Assembly (NCBI GenBank): GCA_017643495.1
Contig: JAEPNK010000001.1
Location: 1,779,623-1,843,622, forward strand
Reading direction: 5' to 3'
DNA length: 64,000 nt
DNA from: Rhizobiaceae bacterium
GTDB lineage: Bacteria; Pseudomonadota; Alphaproteobacteria; Rhizobiales; Rhizobiaceae
Shown: in pieces, positions 1 through 6,773 of the stretch
Position numbering within the stretch: the first letter of the stretch is position 1
Layout: each line of letters begins with the position of its first letter
Made by a program: the position numbers and the translations under genes
Notes under the pieces: generated by a model
What the model was told of the DNA's origin: nothing
Database searches by the model: none
Seen by the model: the letters and a program-made list of their open reading frames with translations, nothing else

Positions 1-18
1 GTCCAATTCATGCCCTGT

Positions 19-60
19 TGCCACTGGCAAACTTTTGCCCGCCAGTGGCATGCATTTTTT
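19..60 (+). terminator. Intrinsic terminator of a gene upstream of the window
   Basis: A perfect 10-bp inverted repeat (19-28 with 41-50, TGCCACTGGC/GCCAGTGGCA) with a 12-base loop is followed by a run of six T at 55-60. The T-run lies on the plus-strand 3' side, so it would end a rightward gene lying left of the window. It could also shield that gene from the leftward haem operon that ends nearby at 117. Confidence 0.8.
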
Positions 61-116
61 AGAATGCGGAGTTTGTTTTGGGAGCCCGTTTTGGGCGGGC
101 ACCTGCTGTTTTGGGC

Positions 117-431
117 TTATGCACCCACAACGCTTTTGAAACCCTCGAAATTGGGGTGTCCAAGGTAGAGTTTCTTGTTGTTGCCGGCGTTTTTGTGGGC
201 CTGTTTGAAGTTTTCCGACTTTGTCCAGGCGATGAAATCATCTTCGCTTTTCCATACTGTATGAGAAGCAAAAAGTGTATAGCCCTCATCCTCATTCAAT
301 GCGCCCCGCATTAGATGGAATTCAACAAATCCGGGCATTTCATTCAGTGAGGATTTGCGGTTTTTCCATACGTCCTCAAACTCTGTTTCCTGGCCCTCAA
401 TTACTTTGAAGCGGTTCATTGCAAGATACAT
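117..431 (-). CDS. IsdG/HmuQ-type haem-degrading monooxygenase (ABM fold)
   Basis: A 104-residue cytosolic antibiotic-biosynthesis-monooxygenase-fold protein. The family's IsdG/HmuQ branch opens the haem ring in the cytoplasm and releases iron. The catalytic trio of IsdG enzymes is visible: Asn6, Trp69 and His79, with the same 10-residue Trp-His spacing as in IsdG, in the segment AWTKSENFKQAHK. The chosen ATG at 431 has an AAGGA ribosome-binding site 5 bases upstream; a longer reading from 482 would add 17 unlikely residues. It is the last gene of a leftward operon after tonB. No hmuS-like gene is seen in this locus, so this protein is the obvious candidate for handling incoming haem. The motif makes a haem role much more likely than another ABM activity, but this has not been tested here. 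Confidence 0.85.
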   Translation of the reverse strand: MYLAMNRFKVIEGQETEFEDVWKNRKSSLNEMPGFVEFHLMRGALNEDEGYTLFASHTVWKSEDDFIAWTKSENFKQAHKNAGNNKKLYLGHPNFEGFKSVVGA

Positions 432-448
432 GTCAGTCCTTTCAGATG

Positions 449-1450
449 TTACTTGAATACAATTGGAACGTTGAATGCCCACCTGGATCGTCTGGCAGCG
501 TCAGGTATTTGGGGGAATGGTGCCGCACGGCGTACGGTACTTACTGCCGCGGCATCAAGATTGGCCGAGCCTGATCCCTTGATGATCCGTACATTACTTA
601 CCGAGCCTGATTTCAAGACTACAAAGCTGACGACGACACGTCCGTCTGACCGTGTCTTTCCGTTTTTCTTGGGACGTACTTTCGCTCGTCTGATTTTGCG
701 TTGGATCTTGCCGGGATAGTTGGAAACGGAAGCGTTGCCGGCAAGGCTGGCCATCCGGCTTTTTTTGCCACTTCTGTTTTGTTTGGCCTTTTTGTTTCCG
801 GTTTTTGTACCTGCCCGGTTGTTCGCTTGCTGTGATCCGTTGTTGCCAGAAGTTGTGCGTTTCTGTTTCTGGACCGTTTGAGTGACTTTTTTCGCAGGTC
901 GTTTCTTTGCAGTCTGTCTTTTGACGGGTTCTGCTTCTTTTCGGGCCTGCTTAACAACCTTTCTTGGCTGGGGCACAGGCACGACAGATTCGGGGGGAAC
1001 AAGAGAAGAGACAGAATCAGGGGTTTCGACCGTTTCAGATAATGGCGCTTCCTCTGGAGGCAGTGCGTTTTGTACGGTTTCATGTGTCTGTTCATTAGGC
1101 TCAAGTGCACTCAGTTGAACCGGCTGTACTGCGGGTTCAGTTTCTTGCAGGTCAGACTCTGTTGGTTTTGGTTGTTCGGAAGATATGGTTTCGGGTTCAA
1201 TGGTTTCTATTACTTCCGATTCAGTTGCTTGCTGCTCATCAGCAGGTGTTTCGACGGGCTCGACAATTTCACTTGGAGCACCTGAGGCACGCATTTCCGT
1301 AAATGCTTCTCCAAAAGTTTCCACAGCAAGCTCGGTGCCACCCTGGATTTGGGCGTCGGGGTCAGCATCCTTGAAGACACTACCCAGGGCAATGTGCGCT
1401 GCGATCGACAGGGCAACTGCAAGGGGCCATTTTAACGTTTGAATTTTCAC
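449..1450 (-). CDS. tonB: TonB energy transducer
   Basis: A 333-residue TonB-family protein that carries proton-motive energy from ExbBD to outer-membrane receptors. It has one N-terminal membrane anchor (about residues 8-25), then a long Glu/Pro-rich and then Lys/Arg-rich periplasmic linker (about 30-235). The last 80 residues form a TonB C-terminal domain, recognisable from YPGKIQRKIRRAK, GRVVVSFVV and the ending WAFNVPIVFK. The GTG start overlaps the exbD stop as GTGA, implying translational coupling. Its operon lies next to hemP-hmuTUV and a haem receptor, so it is most likely the haem-dedicated TonB. Other TonB genes may exist outside the window. Confidence 0.9.
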   Translation of the reverse strand: MKIQTLKWPLAVALSIAAHIALGSVFKDADPDAQIQGGTELAVETFGEAFTEMRASGAPSEIVEPVETPADEQQATESEVIETIEPETISSEQPKPTESDLQETEPAVQPVQLSALEPNEQTHETVQNALPPEEAPLSETVETPDSVSSLVPPESVVPVPQPRKVVKQARKEAEPVKRQTAKKRPAKKVTQTVQKQKRTTSGNNGSQQANNRAGTKTGNKKAKQNRSGKKSRMASLAGNASVSNYPGKIQRKIRRAKVRPKKNGKTRSDGRVVVSFVVLKSGSVSNVRIIKGSGSANLDAAAVSTVRRAAPFPQIPDAARRSRWAFNVPIVFK

Positions 1451-1854
1451 TTGGAGGACTTCTCCGTAACAATTCGGATTTCAGCGATTCCTGCTGCCTT
1501 GATCTGGTTGATGACGTCGATAACCCGAACCGCACTCGCGTCCTTGTCGGGCAGGATTCTCAGTGGAGCGGGGGAAATTGTCTCTTTTGATGACGGGGAC
1601 ATGCCTTCAAGATAACTTTCAAGCGTTACCTGGACACCATTCGCAAAAAGTGAGCCATCCTTGCGCACTCCCAACGCGCCTTCGAGTTCAGCATTGTTCT
1701 CGCGGGTATTGTCCACCGGCGTGATTGCGCGATCAAGCGGTGGGACGATAGTGCCTGCAATGAGAAAGAATATCAGCATCAGAAAGACAATGTTGATGAG
1801 GGCAACCGTTGTGTCGCGCTCCTTGCTCTTTCTTGGCTGGGATAACGATATCAT
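1447..1854 (-). CDS. exbD: ExbD/TolR-family protein (second copy)
   Basis: A 135-residue ExbD-family subunit of the TonB-energising proton channel. It has a short cytosolic N-terminus with basic residues, one membrane helix (about residues 18-38, VALINIVFLMLIFFLIAGT) and a periplasmic domain. The acidic residue usually found in the ExbD helix is absent from this hydrophobic stretch: where the other copy has SLIDVIF, this one has ALINIVF, with Asn in place of Asp. It follows the first exbD with a one-base overlap and is coupled to tonB. Two tandem exbD genes are a known arrangement in some TonB systems; the non-acidic copy may be structural and not part of the proton path. Confidence 0.85.
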   Translation of the reverse strand: MISLSQPRKSKERDTTVALINIVFLMLIFFLIAGTIVPPLDRAITPVDNTRENNAELEGALGVRKDGSLFANGVQVTLESYLEGMSPSSKETISPAPLRILPDKDASAVRVIDVINQIKAAGIAEIRIVTEKSSK

Positions 1855-2240
1855 TATTTCACCAGAGTAGGTTGGATTTTTGCGGCCCCCAGCATTTCAA
1901 TCGCATCGACCATGGATTGTGCCGTGACATCTTCGCTTACCCGTATGATGGCCTTTACGGTCTCGCCATCCGGTTTCTCGTATACGGAAAGGTGGGTGGG
2001 TACTTGTTCGGGAGAGACTGGCACACCGTTAATGCGCCATTGCTCTTTATCAATTTGAACGAATAGTTGCGGCTTTTCCGCACTACTTCCTGACCCGGCC
2101 CTGGCGCTGGATACTTCCACTTCCGAGTATTTGCTGAAAGTTGAGGACAGCATGAAAAAAAGCAGCAAAAGAAATATGACATCAATCAATGACGTCATGG
2201 AAAGAGGACGCCTTTTTCTCTGGGCGAAATCAAGTTGCAT
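1854..2240 (-). CDS. exbD: ExbD/TolR-family protein (first copy)
   Basis: A 128-residue ExbD subunit with the conserved helix SLIDVIFLLLLFFML at about residues 18-36. The Asp in this helix is the expected proton-carrying residue of the family. A periplasmic domain follows. The ATG at 2240 was chosen because it overlaps the end of exbB by 11 bases and directly precedes the FAQRKRRPLSMTSLID family start; an upstream in-frame ATG at 2300 would add 20 residues that lie within exbB. It probably forms the complex with ExbB and with the second, Asn-bearing ExbD-like subunit encoded immediately downstream. Confidence 0.9.
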   Translation of the reverse strand: MQLDFAQRKRRPLSMTSLIDVIFLLLLFFMLSSTFSKYSEVEVSSARAGSGSSAEKPQLFVQIDKEQWRINGVPVSPEQVPTHLSVYEKPDGETVKAIIRVSEDVTAQSMVDAIEMLGAAKIQPTLVK

Positions 2241-2922
2241 AAGCCGGTTCCATCCCGCTTGTTTCATCTGCGGAAACTGTGGATGTTGATACACCTTCAC
2301 CGCCGTTCAAAAGGTCTGAGGACAGGGTTTGTATGGCAACACGTTCGTCTTCGAGTCGCGTTTCAAACCATGTAAGAACCAGTGATACAGGCATGGCTAC
2401 GGCCAGCCCCGCTGCGGTGGTCAGCAATGCAACCCAAATACCCCCAGCCAGTATTGAGGGATCAACCGAATTGCCTGCTGTCTGAAGCTTCTGGAAGGCA
2501 TCGATCATCCCAAGTACAGTGCCAAACAGGCCAAGTAGCGGAGCAAGCTGTGCAATTGCTTCAAGAGTTCTAAAACCGCGCTGCAATTCATGAAGTTTCT
2601 TCAGGGCAACAGCACCAATCGTTTCCTCAACGTCTTCCTTGAACTTGTCACCCCTGGCAAGTTGTTTCATCCCTGCCAGCAGTGACTGGTCCAAAGCACT
2701 GCGTCTTCCTTCAAGCAGGGTGATTGCGCCGTCCCTGTCACCACGCTCCCAATGATCAAGTGCCCTCTTGCCATTGCCATGGGCGCCCACTTTCCAGGCC
2801 ATGAACATGCCGAGTTTTATTCCAATCAGTGCCAGGGCGAATACAGAAACGCCAATCAGAATGGCGACAACAGGTCCGCCAAGCTCAATAAAGGAAGTGG
2901 CAGGTGTAAGCAGATTGCTCAT
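2230..2922 (-). CDS. exbB: MotA/TolQ/ExbB proton channel
   Basis: A 230-residue inner-membrane ExbB protein. Membrane helices are visible at about residues 15-38, 130-155 and 165-190. The family signature segment around GLFGTVLGMIDAFQKL lies near residue 135-150, followed by the last helix with AVAMPVSLVLTWFE. It forms the proton-driven motor with ExbD that powers TonB. It is the second gene of the leftward haem-energisation operon, 11 bases after the secreted hypothetical gene. The genomic setting favours ExbB over TolQ: no tolA, tolB or pal is nearby. Confidence 0.9.
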   Translation of the reverse strand: MSNLLTPATSFIELGGPVVAILIGVSVFALALIGIKLGMFMAWKVGAHGNGKRALDHWERGDRDGAITLLEGRRSALDQSLLAGMKQLARGDKFKEDVEETIGAVALKKLHELQRGFRTLEAIAQLAPLLGLFGTVLGMIDAFQKLQTAGNSVDPSILAGGIWVALLTTAAGLAVAMPVSLVLTWFETRLEDERVAIQTLSSDLLNGGEGVSTSTVSADETSGMEPAYAT

Positions 2923-2933
2923 TGGATTTAAAC

Positions 2934-3389
2934 CTAGTTCAGAAATTCAATTTTGGTTTTGTTTGAAATGCGCAGTGACTGGCTGCAAATGGCTTTGTCA
3001 AAACCCTCTCCATCGCAGGTGGAAACGCCATTCACCAATATGCGGCCCAACTCAGTGCATTTGATATTGTCCAGTTGAAACTGGCGGACACGAAACTTTC
3101 CGGTCTGGATTTCATTGAAATCAAATACGGTCATGCGCTCTACGCGACCCTCTTTGTTAAACAGGACGAATTCGTAAGCGAGTTTTTTGATGTCTTTATC
3201 AAAGCCGTTTGAGGCTAAAAATGTAATGCGGCAACCATTTCCCACGTCGTCCACAGTATTCAGTTCCAGCGCAATATTCTTGCCGGTTTTCTCGTCTGCC
3301 TGCGCATTGACCGGCATTGTCTGCAAACAGAAAACTGCTGCGATGCAGGGAACCATTCGAAGTGTTCTGAAAATTCTGTGCACGTGCAT
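2934..3389 (-). CDS. Secreted protein of unknown function, first gene of tonB-exbBD operon
   Basis: A 151-residue protein with a signal peptide (about 1-30, ending PVNAQA) and a small, probably beta-rich mature domain. Four cysteines sit in the mature part (GNGCR, NIKCTEL, STCDG, AICSQS) and could form disulphides. I do not recognise a named family. It is the promoter-proximal gene of the exbB-exbD-exbD-tonB-oxygenase operon and shares the iron-box intergenic region with hemP. That points to a periplasmic part in TonB-dependent iron or haem uptake, but this is inference. The start is uncertain: a GGAG lies directly before the ATG at 3389, and is better spaced for the GTG two codons downstream (3383). 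Confidence 0.75.
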   Translation of the reverse strand: MHVHRIFRTLRMVPCIAAVFCLQTMPVNAQADEKTGKNIALELNTVDDVGNGCRITFLASNGFDKDIKKLAYEFVLFNKEGRVERMTVFDFNEIQTGKFRVRQFQLDNIKCTELGRILVNGVSTCDGEGFDKAICSQSLRISNKTKIEFLN

Positions 3390-3451
3390 CTCCGATTGAT
3401 GGGCTGTTCCGGAGCACTCGCTTGCCTTCGGCTAGCTTGCGCATAAATACT

Positions 3452-3466
3452 TGACTGATTGGGTCA
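3452..3466. promoter_or_regulatory. Iron-responsive operator (RirA-type box, TGA-N9-TCA)
   Basis: TGA at 3452-3454, nine bases, and TCA at 3464-3466, within ACTTGACTGATTGGGTCATG. The spacing matches the iron-rhizobium operator recognised by RirA in Rhizobiales. It lies in the divergent region between the tonB-exb operon (start 3389) and hemP (start 3577), so it could control both. A second symmetrical element, AGTCAA-GT-TTGACT, is at 3500-3513, closer to hemP. Confidence 0.6.
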
Positions 3467-3499
3467 TGTATTGATAGCGATATCTAACGGAATATTGCT

Positions 3500-3513
3500 A
3501 GTCAAGTTTGACT
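3500..3513. promoter_or_regulatory. Perfect inverted repeat upstream of hemP
   Basis: AGTCAA and TTGACT form a perfect 6-bp inverted repeat with a 2-base centre, 63 bases before the hemP start. It has operator symmetry, but the regulator is unknown. It may be a second iron regulator site or may overlap the hemP promoter. Confidence 0.4.
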
Positions 3514-3576
3514 GGCGGAAAATTTGCCGAGCCAGCCATCCTGCGAGCCAGGCATCAAAGCAATCACTAAGGTAAC

Positions 3577-3783
3577 ATGAACACAACCAAAGCCGACAAA
3601 GGCAATGCATCCGGCGTTTCTTCAATTGATACAGAATTACAGAAAAACGCAGGATCCCGCTCCCCCAAAACCTACTCATCCAGAGATCTCTTTGGCCCCG
3701 GTTCCGAGATTTGCATAGATCATGCCGGGTTCCTGTATCGCTTGAGAATAACAAAACAGGGCAAGCTGATTTTGAACAAGTGA
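3577..3783 (+). CDS. hemP: Hemin uptake protein HemP
   Basis: A 68-residue HemP-family protein. The C-terminal 35 residues carry the family signature SRDLF...GPGSEICIDHAGFLYRLRITKQGKLILNK (residues 34-68); the N-terminus is variable. HemP proteins are small cytosolic factors always found at haem-uptake operons; in some Proteobacteria they have been reported to act in activating haem-uptake gene expression. AAGGT lies 5 bases before the ATG. It leads the rightward hemP-hmuTUV run, with 41 bases before hmuT. Confidence 0.93.
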   Translation: MNTTKADKGNASGVSSIDTELQKNAGSRSPKTYSSRDLFGPGSEICIDHAGFLYRLRITKQGKLILNK

Positions 3784-3824
3784 GTCGTTTTCCAGCAAAG
3801 CTCTATAATACACAGGACAAAATA

Positions 3825-4748
3825 ATGAATGTCATCAAACAGCGAGCCAACCACTCCCGGCTGCTTTCACTTGGAAATGACTTGATCGCTTACTGCATGC
3901 TGCTTTTGTTGTCAGCAATAGTGGCTACAGGGGCTGCGAACCGGGTTATGGCCGATGAGGCGCGGCCTTACGAACGGGTCGTAACGATTGGTGGTTCGCT
4001 TACGGAAATTGTATATGCCTTGGGAGAGCAAGAGCGCCTTGCAGGCCGTGATACAACAAGCGTATATCCCCAGGCCGTTTTTGGTGTGCCGGACGTAGGG
4101 TATATTCGCCAACTTTCCCCGGAGGGCGTGTTGTCGGTCAACCCGGACCTCATCCTTGCACTGGAAGGGGCGGGGCCACCTGAAACAATTGATACGCTGA
4201 AAGAGGCTGGCCTATCTATAATCACCGTCCCGGAACGCTATACAGCGGACAACATCATCGAGAAAATCAAAGCGGTTGGGGAGGCGCTGGGTGTATCCCA
4301 AAAGGCTGAGGCACTTGCCGAAGAAACCCAAGAGCGCCTGGACCTTGCACTTGGGGCAAATGGGCAGGACGGCAGCGAAAGGAAAGTGCTTTTTGTGCTT
4401 TCACTACGTTCCGGCAAGGTGCTTGCAGCCGGTAACAGTACTGCCGCAAACAGCATGATCGGCCTGGCAGGTGCTGAAAATGCAATTACCGGGTTCGATG
4501 GTTACAAGCAGGTTAGCGATGAAGCGGTAATTACTGCGCAGCCTGATGTTGTCTTGATGATGAACTCAAGAGGAAATCATTCAGGATCGGACACGGAAAT
4601 TCTCACGCACCCTGCAATTGTTTCTACTCCTGCGGGCAAGAATGGACATCTCGTTCGCATGGATGGATTGTTCCTTTTGGGTTTCGGTCCACGAACTGCT
4701 GATGCAATCGGAGAACTGAAATCATCATTTGACAAGCTCGGCCGGTAA
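3825..4748 (+). CDS. hmuT: Periplasmic hemin-binding protein HmuT
   Basis: A 307-residue class III periplasmic binding protein. The long N-terminal segment ends in a signal sequence (about residues 18-44, YCMLLLLSAIVATGAANRVMADEA). The two-lobed fold is recognisable from RVVTIGGSLTEIVYALG near the start and TADAIGELKSSFDKLGR at the end. Conserved Tyr and basic residues typical of haem-binding HmuT proteins are present, but I cannot assign the axial ligand. It hands haem from the outer-membrane receptor to HmuUV. The ATG at 3825 is preferred over an upstream reading from 3711 that overlaps hemP. Confidence 0.9.
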   Translation: MNVIKQRANHSRLLSLGNDLIAYCMLLLLSAIVATGAANRVMADEARPYERVVTIGGSLTEIVYALGEQERLAGRDTTSVYPQAVFGVPDVGYIRQLSPEGVLSVNPDLILALEGAGPPETIDTLKEAGLSIITVPERYTADNIIEKIKAVGEALGVSQKAEALAEETQERLDLALGANGQDGSERKVLFVLSLRSGKVLAAGNSTAANSMIGLAGAENAITGFDGYKQVSDEAVITAQPDVVLMMNSRGNHSGSDTEILTHPAIVSTPAGKNGHLVRMDGLFLLGFGPRTADAIGELKSSFDKLGR

Positions 4749-5856
4749 CGTGACGACCGCTTCGATACAGAATGGCAAACTGCCTGTGAAAACGGTTCAC
4801 AAGCGCAGGAATGGTGGTCGTGCCGGTTTGGCAAAACTCGTCATCACCATGCTGGTACTTCTTTATGTGTTGGTTTCACTTGTAACGCTCGGCATCGGAG
4901 CGGCGGATGTTTCGATCACACAAATGGCAATGGACTGGTTGTTCTCGGGAAATGGCGAAGCGATAAGCCCGCGTGACAAGCTGATACTGTTTGAGATCAG
5001 GTTGCCGCGATTGTTTCTTGGCACCCTCATCGGTGCAGCATTGGCTGTGTCAGGCGCGGTGCTGCAATCCCTGTTCAGAAACCCTTTGGCTGATCCCGGC
5101 ATTATCGGAGTGTCCGCCGGGGCAAGCCTTGGAGCGGTTGCAACAATTGTTCTGGGAGGCACGTTTCTCGGTTCGTTCGTAACCGTCCTGGGTGTGTTTT
5201 CCTTGCCTGTCATGGCGTTCTTCGGAGCCTTGATGATTACAATCCTCTTGCATCGCATTGCTACCAGGGATGGCAAGACTTCAATAGTAACAATGCTGTT
5301 GGCCGGCATCGCATTGCAGGCATTCGTCATGGCGATAACCGGCATTTTGATATTCATGGCCGATGACCAACAATTGCGTGATCTTACCTTCTGGGGGCTT
5401 GGTTCCCTGGCAGGTGCCACATGGTCGAAGATAGGCGCCTCCGGGCTGATTATTCTGGTGTCATTCTGTACATTGCCTCTTCTTGCAAATGCATTGAATG
5501 CGCTGTCGTTTGGTGAGGCCTCCGCCTTTCACATGGGCGTGGACGTTCAGCGGATAAAGACCATTGCGGTTTGTGCCACGGCTGCTGCAACCGGTGCCGC
5601 AGTAGCCGTAAGCGGTGGAATTGGATTTGTTGGTATAGTGGTGCCGCATTTGTTGCGGTTGGCGATTGGGCCGGATAACCGGTATCTTCTTCCTGCCTCT
5701 GCCTTGCTCGGAGCGGTATTGCTTATCTGCGCAGATGCCGTTGCACGGGTAATCGTGGCCCCTGCTGAACTGCCGATCGGGATTATTACGGCCCTGATAG
5801 GTGCCCCGTTCTTTCTCTGGCTTTTGTTAAAGCGTAGAGGGCTTCTTTTGTCATGA
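4729..5856 (+). CDS. hmuU: Hemin ABC transporter permease HmuU
   Basis: A 375-residue FecCD-family permease with about ten membrane segments beginning near residue 36. Family blocks are clear: EIRLPRLFLGTLIGAALAVSGA (about 85-106), NPLADPGIIGVSAGASLGA and the C-terminal GGIGFVGIVVPHLLRL. It forms the haem channel with HmuV. The start is a TTG at 4729 inside hmuT; a GTG at 4750, one base after the hmuT stop, is an equally reasonable start and would remove seven residues. It is joined to hmuV by an ATGA overlap. Confidence 0.9.
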   Translation: MTSSAGNVTTASIQNGKLPVKTVHKRRNGGRAGLAKLVITMLVLLYVLVSLVTLGIGAADVSITQMAMDWLFSGNGEAISPRDKLILFEIRLPRLFLGTLIGAALAVSGAVLQSLFRNPLADPGIIGVSAGASLGAVATIVLGGTFLGSFVTVLGVFSLPVMAFFGALMITILLHRIATRDGKTSIVTMLLAGIALQAFVMAITGILIFMADDQQLRDLTFWGLGSLAGATWSKIGASGLIILVSFCTLPLLANALNALSFGEASAFHMGVDVQRIKTIAVCATAAATGAAVAVSGGIGFVGIVVPHLLRLAIGPDNRYLLPASALLGAVLLICADAVARVIVAPAELPIGIITALIGAPFFLWLLLKRRGLLLS

Positions 5857-6644
5857 TTGTCACCAAAAACCTGAATGTGAAATTGGGACACAAGTCCGTT
5901 CTGCATGACCTTTCCGTATCAGCGAAGACAGGTGAGGTGACAGCAGTGATTGGTCCCAACGGTTCTGGCAAATCGACACTGCTGAAGGCAATCAGCGGTG
6001 AATTGAACTATGATGGATCAATACTGCTTAACGGACAGGAAGTTTCTGCTACTTCTGCACAGGTATTGGCTTTTGAGCGTGGAGTTCTCCCACAGCACAC
6101 GACGGTATCCTTTCCCTTCACTGTTGATGAAGTGGTGTCAATGGGAGCGCGATCGGGCCCTTTCGGACTTGCGCGCGAGGCTGGTAGTCGCATTCAGGAT
6201 GAAGCCTTGCACCATGTCGGATTGGCAGGTTTTGCAGAACGCTCATACCATGAATTGTCGGGAGGCGAGCAGCAAAGGGTGCAGCTTGCAAGAGTGTTGT
6301 GCCAGGTTTGGAAGCCTGTAGATGGTGAAGTGTCCAGATGGCTGTTTCTGGATGAACCTGTAGCAAGTCTGGATATCCAGCATCAATTGTCGATCATGCA
6401 ATTGTCCCGCGCTTATGCAAGCTCAGGCGGTGGCGTGGTGACGATCATGCATGACCTGAACCTGACATTCATGTATGCGAACAAGGTTATTCTTCTCAAG
6501 GATGGCAGGGTGTTGGCGAGCGGCTTGCCAGAAGAAGTAATCACTGACGAGAATCTGCTGGAAGCATTTGAATGCAGGTTAAAAGTGTCTCAAATACCTG
6601 AAAAAAATAATCATTTTGTTTTGTCGCAAAGTGTTGAAATGTGA
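5853..6644 (+). CDS. hmuV: Hemin ABC transporter ATPase HmuV
   Basis: A 263-residue ABC ATPase that drives haem import. Walker A is GPNGSGKST (about residues 33-41), the signature is LSGGEQQRVQLARVL (about 138-152) and Walker B is RWLFLDEPVASLD (about 164-176), followed by the switch histidine in IMHDLNLT. The ATG overlaps the hmuU stop as ATGA. It is the last gene of hemP-hmuTUV; the receptor gene follows after a 129-base gap with its own probable promoter. Confidence 0.93.
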   Translation: MIVTKNLNVKLGHKSVLHDLSVSAKTGEVTAVIGPNGSGKSTLLKAISGELNYDGSILLNGQEVSATSAQVLAFERGVLPQHTTVSFPFTVDEVVSMGARSGPFGLAREAGSRIQDEALHHVGLAGFAERSYHELSGGEQQRVQLARVLCQVWKPVDGEVSRWLFLDEPVASLDIQHQLSIMQLSRAYASSGGGVVTIMHDLNLTFMYANKVILLKDGRVLASGLPEEVITDENLLEAFECRLKVSQIPEKNNHFVLSQSVEM

Positions 6645-6685
6645 CGGCAAAGTGGCAAAAATTAGTTGACTAAAAAAGTTCAGTA

Positions 6686-6702
6686 TTTTAGATGTTCCAA
6701 AA
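6686..6702. promoter_or_regulatory. Possible Irr (ICE-like) box before haem receptor
   Basis: TTTTAGATGTTCCAAAA is an imperfect palindrome resembling the iron-control element bound by Irr in Rhizobiales (TTTAGAA-N3-TTCTAAA type). It lies 72 bases before the receptor start. Just upstream, 6667-6680 carries TTGACTAAAAAAGTT, which could supply a -35 element. Both assignments are by eye, and the match to the consensus is imperfect. Confidence 0.3.
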
Positions 6703-6773
6703 AATGATGAAGTAGCCAGCCAACCCGATTGATATGCGGTCAGCAAGCCAACCAACCAAGCAGGGAACTTGCA

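Noticed and set aside
6667-6680. Possible RirA box TGA...TCA before the haem receptor
   Set aside because: The spacing is ten bases, not nine; treated only as a possible promoter region.
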